Shown here in pieces: positions 59,081-64,000 of a DNA stretch of 64,000 bases (its first letter is position 1; the number at the start of each line of letters is the position of its first letter). This stretch comes from Adineta steineri (Eukaryota; Rotifera; Eurotatoria; Adinetida; Adinetidae). A program made the position numbers and the translations under genes. Location: contig CAJNOI010000096.1 in assembly GCA_905250115.1 (NCBI GenBank), positions 1-64,000 of the forward strand, given 5' to 3'. The notes under the pieces are model-generated. The model was not told where the DNA came from. It saw only the letters and a program-made list of their open reading frames with translations, and did not search any database.

Positions 59081-60976
59081 ATTCACATTGTTTTATTCAT
59101 CAGAAAATCGATTTTTCAATTTATATTATATTCAATTATGATTGGATTTTATGTTAACAATGTTTGTTTTATTTCAATTTAGTTTTGTTGTTGTGTGTAG
59201 ATATTTTGTAGTCAGAATTGTTGTCATAAATATCAATATTATTTTTTGTTTTTATTTAAAAATAAATGAGAGAAAAACATTTTTTACATATTTCTTTCTA
59301 AATCTTATTTTCTATAATTATCATAATCGTATTTAATAATAGAAATCAGACAAATCGAGTTAATTTTCTTTTTCTAATTCGTTACTGAAAAACTTTACAT
59401 TTATGTAGTAGACAAATAGTTATTTATATTTGTGTTGATAATATCATAATAAACAGACTATTAACTTAGGTAATATGTATAAAGAAGATACATTTAAATA
59501 GTCATAGGAGCATTTTTGATTGCAATTATATAGACTAATTCTAACTGAAAAGCTAACTTTGACATTACAGATGTATTTGTGCAAAGTAAAGTATATCATT
59601 ATTGTTTCCAGGCAAGATGAAAGTTTCACTTATCTTGCTTCTTATGAATAAGTATGCAGTGGTAGTTATCGGAATGCTTAAATTTAAAGAGTTAAATCGA
59701 TTGCAAGTCATCTTAATCGGTCTATGTTGTTTTGGAAAACAGAAGTGCTTTTTATAATGGTATAAAGTAATTTAACTTTATGTATTGACAAAATAAAGAG
59801 AAATCAATCATTAATCATTCTCTCAAGAATAGTAGACGATTGAGTTTTTAAAATACGTATCGCGAGTATCCTTTCGAGTTTTATTTTGACTCTCTTATTC
59901 GTACTTAATTATCTTACAATTGACAGCTCATGGTCTAAGTCAAATGACGAAAAGAACTATTATGGCAAATTTGTTTTGGTAGTATCATAATTGTTTTTCA
60001 ATTATTTTATTTGTGAGAAGATTATAAAGATATAGAAAATTTTAAAAGAATAGTTAACTGATGAAACTTTTAGTCAGACAAAAACGTATGCTCGTCATTT
60101 TGTCTTATCCACACTATCTCTTTTGCAAGAACTATAGATTATCTAAAATAGATTAAATAAAATCATCAAAATTTGATTTCAAACGGTCGTACGTTAAGAA
60201 AGTTTAACGTCAAAGGAAGTAAAAAAAATTTCGCATAGGAATTCAATTTCCGAGATAAGATTTCATATTTATTATTAACACTAATTAGTAATTCAACACC
60301 AATCTTAACGATTTTCAATAATTTTTTACTTGACAGCGATGTTTCAAATCTCACATGACGGGGGAAATTGAAGAATATCTATGCGTCTGATGCTAAGGAA
60401 AAATTTGAATAAGGATCATGATAGAATATCTATCCGCAGTCTCATATTGAACAAGTCTAGATTAGTTTAATAAAACATTATAAATTTCCAATGTTTAATC
60501 AAGACGAGAATCAATCAATTCTATGTTTTCTTTTTTCCATCATGGAAATTAAAGATTTAATCTGTATAGATATTCACATAAAAACATAAGGAATCTTAGG
60601 AAAAACAAAATAATATTTCTGCATAAACCTCGAAACTAAAAATTTTATGGAACTGGAAGAAGTTTTTTACTTGCTTCAGTCTTATCTATGTTGTTATATT
60701 CTAATAATTTTTCTTTGGTAGTGCAATGCACGAACGAAAACAAATGGTAAAGATTGCAGAAAAACTTCTATGTAAATTCTATTTTAGAAGATCTATAATA
60801 AAGTTGATATTTTACAGATGAATATCTATATTGATTTATTCTTGTGAAAAGAGCACATATAGTTTAAAATATTTTATTTTTATTTACGACATCAAAGATA
60901 ATAAATATATCACGAAACAATACAATATCGATGTATATATAGACAATAAAAATTCTTATGACTAAATGTTCACAGT
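59081..60976. other. Intergenic region between nuclear receptor and RTA1-like genes
   Basis: The two genes are convergent. About 1.9 kb of AT-rich sequence without supported exons; open frames at 59142-59336 and 60166-60354 look random. Confidence 0.5.
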
Positions 60977-61915
60977 TTAAAACATTTCTTTAAGAACAAG
61001 ATTCTTTTCAGGAATGATGACGTTATTATTCGTTTTGTTTGAATTGTATTCGTTATTGTTCATTGTAGCAAAAGTGTCATTTTGATTTGGTGGTAAATAA
61101 TTATTACCAGGAAAACAAATAACGTAGAGTGCACTGGATATAAAAATAGGTATTGTATCAAAAATATAAAAAAAGATTTCATGAACTGCTAAATAACCAG
61201 TAAAACCTTGAGCAAATTCAATTACACGATAAATTTGTCGAATCAAGACAAGAGTGCTGCTAAGATAAATAATATAGACAAATCGTCGCCAACGTTTCTC
61301 ATAAATACTACCATTTGGAAATATCGGAGGTGATTTTCTTATACGATATTCAAAATAGAAGAGTTGAAGACAGAAAATAGCAAATGAGCCGAGATTGATT
61401 CCAAGACCAGCTAGAAGAATAGTCTGACCAGTTTGGGCGCCTGCACCATCTTTAGCTGAAGTGAGTAATCCAGCACCACTTATTTGAATTAAAAATGAAA
61501 AAGCATCACAAATAATAAAAATCCAAGAAATCAATTTTGGTTTGATTAATGAATATTGATCACCTAGAGCATGAACTAATCGACCAAATAACACATATTC
61601 AATTGCAGCATTAAAAACAGGTGCAATTATAAGACAACCATTCATACATGCATATAAAGGGATTTGTCCCACTGGTTTTGAAACTAATGGAATTCGAGTT
61701 CCATAACCTATGATTTCCAAAATACATCCAACTAAAAGTGTTATCATATACCAACTTCGTTTCCAGATCGTTAAAATGGTGAGACTAATAAATAAGAGTA
61801 TGAAGAAGATTAACGATACTATAGTAGGAGCCAATGAAGGCATATAATGAAATGGATTTGATGGATCATCAGCACCGCCTGGTGTATAGCTCAGAGTTGT
61901 ATTTCCATTAGACAT
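60977..61915 (-). CDS. RTA1-like seven-transmembrane protein
   Basis: A single exon of about 312 residues from the ATG at 61915 (MSNGNTTLSYTPGG). The frame is open to 61975, but the extra 20 residues would add a hydrophobic run not expected in the family. RTA1-like proteins are fungal plasma-membrane proteins with seven helices, linked to lipid translocation and resistance to toxic sphingoid bases or azole-type stress. Support: about seven hydrophobic segments, GCILEIIGYGTRI after helix 2, APVFNAAIEYVLFGRLV, FIICDAFSFLIQISGAGLL (family core D-x3-x-IQ-x2-G), FRxIYRVIEFAQGF-type block (IYRVIEFAQGF), and HEIFFYIFDTIPIF near the end. RTA1 is essentially a fungal family, so horizontal acquisition is the simplest reading. 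The intronless coding region would fit that. Confidence 0.9.
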   Translation of the reverse strand: MSNGNTTLSYTPGGADDPSNPFHYMPSLAPTIVSLIFFILLFISLTILTIWKRSWYMITLLVGCILEIIGYGTRIPLVSKPVGQIPLYACMNGCLIIAPVFNAAIEYVLFGRLVHALGDQYSLIKPKLISWIFIICDAFSFLIQISGAGLLTSAKDGAGAQTGQTILLAGLGINLGSFAIFCLQLFYFEYRIRKSPPIFPNGSIYEKRWRRFVYIIYLSSTLVLIRQIYRVIEFAQGFTGYLAVHEIFFYIFDTIPIFISSALYVICFPGNNYLPPNQNDTFATMNNNEYNSNKTNNNVIIPEKNLVLKEMF

Positions 61916-61979
61916 ATTAAATTGACTAGCAATTAAGAAATAATTACAAAAGAATTCTAAAAATAAAATAATCACATTT

Positions 61980-64000
61980 TAAATAAAAGTATTATTAAAT
62001 CTAATCTAATCTTAACGTTTCTAAGTTTTTTCTACGTGAAAATATTCTCTGGATTATAGAATTATATAAAAAAATAAAATTGTTTTTATTATTTTTGATC
62101 GTTAATCAAAATATAAGAATTCTTATTTGATTATGGTTAGAGGAAAAGAACTCATTAGAAGCTCATAGAGAATATTGATGAACATATAAGAAACAGAAAC
62201 ATATACGTGTTCATGTATGATTAGAGAATTAAACGAAAATAAAATATAGTGAAGACGAGAACATGTTAGTAGAAAGAAAATGATACAATGGAAGGAAGCG
62301 TTCACTCACTAACAAATCAATTTGTTTTAAAAGGAATCATTCGCAACTAAATTATAGTCATATCTAGATTCTAGATTTATTATGTCAATGTAGTTTAGTA
62401 GCTAACCGTTAGTTTTGTGAAAATGAATAATATTTGCTTGTATTATAATCAACGTATTGATGGTAATAGAAAAGAAAAAGAAGTAAAAAATACTACAGAA
62501 CGCAACGATGTTCGTCGACTTTATAAAGGAAAAGGTTGACTCATCCTTACCATAAAAAAAAGTGCGCACGGCGAGGTCGGATGAACCGGGAGTGCGCATG
62601 TTGAAGAAACATCTTCAGAGTTTGGATGAATAGGATTTAGATATATGTGTGAGTAAATGTCTATGTTTCAAATTCAATAAAATACACATTCATATTATTT
62701 TTATTTATTGTTTTTAAATAAAATATAGATTTAATTAATAATCGATTTCTTGAAAAATATTTTCTTATTTTTAATATTTACATTTATTTACAATTCTCAA
62801 GTTCAATTTCAAACAAAATTAATCGGAAATATTTTTTTAAAATTACAAGTTCATTGATGAGATATCTACTTTTTCTTTCGTTCTCTCGCCGCTGTAGAAG
62901 TTTGCGCACACTAAAAGTGCTCGCGCACTTTAAGTTCTCCCATACTTTCAGTGTGCGCGAACTCAACGTGTAAACAACAAAAAAACATAGAATAGAAATG
63001 TGTTCTGTCGTATTATATTTGATGAGAATAGAACAGAAAATAAAGGGAGCAGAGCGAACTATTCCAACAACTTCATTTGATTTTTAATTAGTTACATAAC
63101 GTGATGAGTAATATGACCATGAATTAATTATTATATTCTCTAATATGAAACACAAATTTTCAATTGATTTCACTAGAATTTAATTAAAGATATCGAACAG
63201 AATCTTACACATGAACAAATATTTGAATAGATGTTATTGTTATTATCTAATAATAAGAGTAATTGATGTGATTGAGAAGCAAAAGAAAAAGATATGTGAG
63301 CACTTAAAGCACTCGATACTTGGAGAAAACTATTACCTTCTCGTATTATCAAAAGTAACATTTATTGAATGAATAAATTATTCGGCACGTCAACAATTTA
63401 ATAGAGAAATATTGTACGCATGTTCATCTTATTGTTAAAGTACGTTTGAAAGTTTATTTTGTTTTTGTTCTTTGTGTTTCATTATGATGTAATCGAGCAA
63501 GATCTATTATTTTAATTAATAGAATTCGAAAAAAAACAAAATATTATTCAAGAGAATTTTATTTGTTTGAATGAACAAAAGTGTGTTAGAATTAATGGAA
63601 TAATATGAATTATTATTAATTCAAAAGTTAATTTAATTGTTAATCTAGAAAATTATTTAGTAAATAACTATGAAATAACTATTCAACGTGAATCACGTCA
63701 AATCCATCAACCTATTTTTCTGTTAATCGAACATCATGAAGAGTATTTTTAGTAGAATTTTCGCTATTAAAATCAATTTGCTCAATTCTCAGTAATTATT
63801 CTTTATTTTCTACTCTTTGGAAGTGTTAACTGGATATATTCTTCTAATTACTGATCATTATTTTTATGTAGTAGAAATCAAGGTAAAATAGTAAATAAGA
63901 TTCTTTCCTGTTATGTTTAAATTTCGTTAGTTCGAAATAGTTATTTCTGCTACTTATAGTTCATATTATTATATTCAATAAAATTATGCTTTTCTATTAT
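61980..64000. other. AT-rich region at the right edge
   Basis: No supported gene. It contains a GC-rich hairpin at 62900-62962 and a second GTGCGC-bearing patch at about 62566-62600. A protein-like stretch at about 63650-63750 (YEITIQRESRQIHQPIFLL) lacks splice sites or a start that I could defend. Confidence 0.45.
62900..62962. repeat. Branched GTGCGC hairpin
   Basis: The outer arms GTTTGCGCACACTAAAAG (62900-62917) and CTTTCAGTGTGCGCGAAC (62945-62962) pair with few mismatches. Inside is a perfect small hairpin AAGTGC-TCGC-GCACTT (62915-62930). Unusual GC content for this region; function unknown. Confidence 0.55.

Noticed and set aside
63650-63750. Protein-like stretch YEITIQRESRQIHQPIFLL on the plus strand
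   Set aside because: No start, acceptor or companion exon could be defended; may be a degraded fragment.

Overview
This window looks like nuclear DNA of a small invertebrate, most likely a bdelloid rotifer. That identification is an inference from content, not a search result. The DNA is very AT-rich, and genes carry many 50-65 bp GT-AG introns. The genes include NHL-repeat and Kelch-repeat membrane proteins, an ADP-ribosyltransferase fused to TPRs, orphan-type GPCR and nuclear receptor genes, and several families better known from fungi, plants or bacteria (OPT transporter, RTA1-like protein, LPMO-like protein, phytochelatin-synthase-like protease). Short G-rich repeats resembling the TGTGGG telomere repeat reported for bdelloids are scattered through it. 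I saw no tRNA, rRNA or CRISPR array. There are two assembly gaps, at 25354-25453 and 45583-45592.

Layout. 1-16.3 kb is an extracellular/cell-surface cluster. It holds three paralogous four-cysteine secreted proteins (2336, 3806, 13647), two tandemly duplicated six-NHL type II membrane proteins (5032-7073, 8455-11771) with identical lengths for their last two exons, and on the minus strand a protein with the same kind of membrane anchor but a galactose-binding-like ectodomain (14715-16296). 17.3-19.8 kb is a two-exon OPT transporter. 20.8-24.4 kb is a five-exon ART-TPR gene. 24.4-32.7 kb is gene-poor, with a TA-flanked MITE, a gap and a poorly resolved minus-strand gene. 32.7-38.1 kb carries a JmjN-JmjC protein that has lost its iron ligands and a two-RRM RNA-binding protein. 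38.8-39.7 kb is a GPCR with a shortened TM7. 41.2-41.9 kb is the LPMO-like gene.

42.9-49.5 kb is dominated by mobile DNA. The centrepiece is a 4.6 kb element (44825-49445) with near-identical long terminal inverted repeats, subterminal tandem repeats and an 8-bp target duplication. Inside it sits a second, 0.8 kb fold-back element with its own 9-bp target duplication and a telomere-like minisatellite core. 49.9-55.7 kb holds the phytochelatin-synthase-like gene, a lectin-like exon, a GPI-anchored Tyr/Asn-rich protein, a secreted protein with a conserved WDG/IRSN architecture, and a seven-blade Kelch membrane protein. 57.3-59.1 kb is a six-exon nuclear receptor, and 61-62 kb is the RTA1-like gene.

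Many genes encode surface or secreted binding domains (NHL, Kelch, galactose-binding-like), transporters, or enzymes of likely foreign origin. These are independent eukaryotic transcription units, not operons. Exon joins were derived by hand from splice consensus and codon phase; for the multi-exon genes marked with high confidence, the summed length is a multiple of three.
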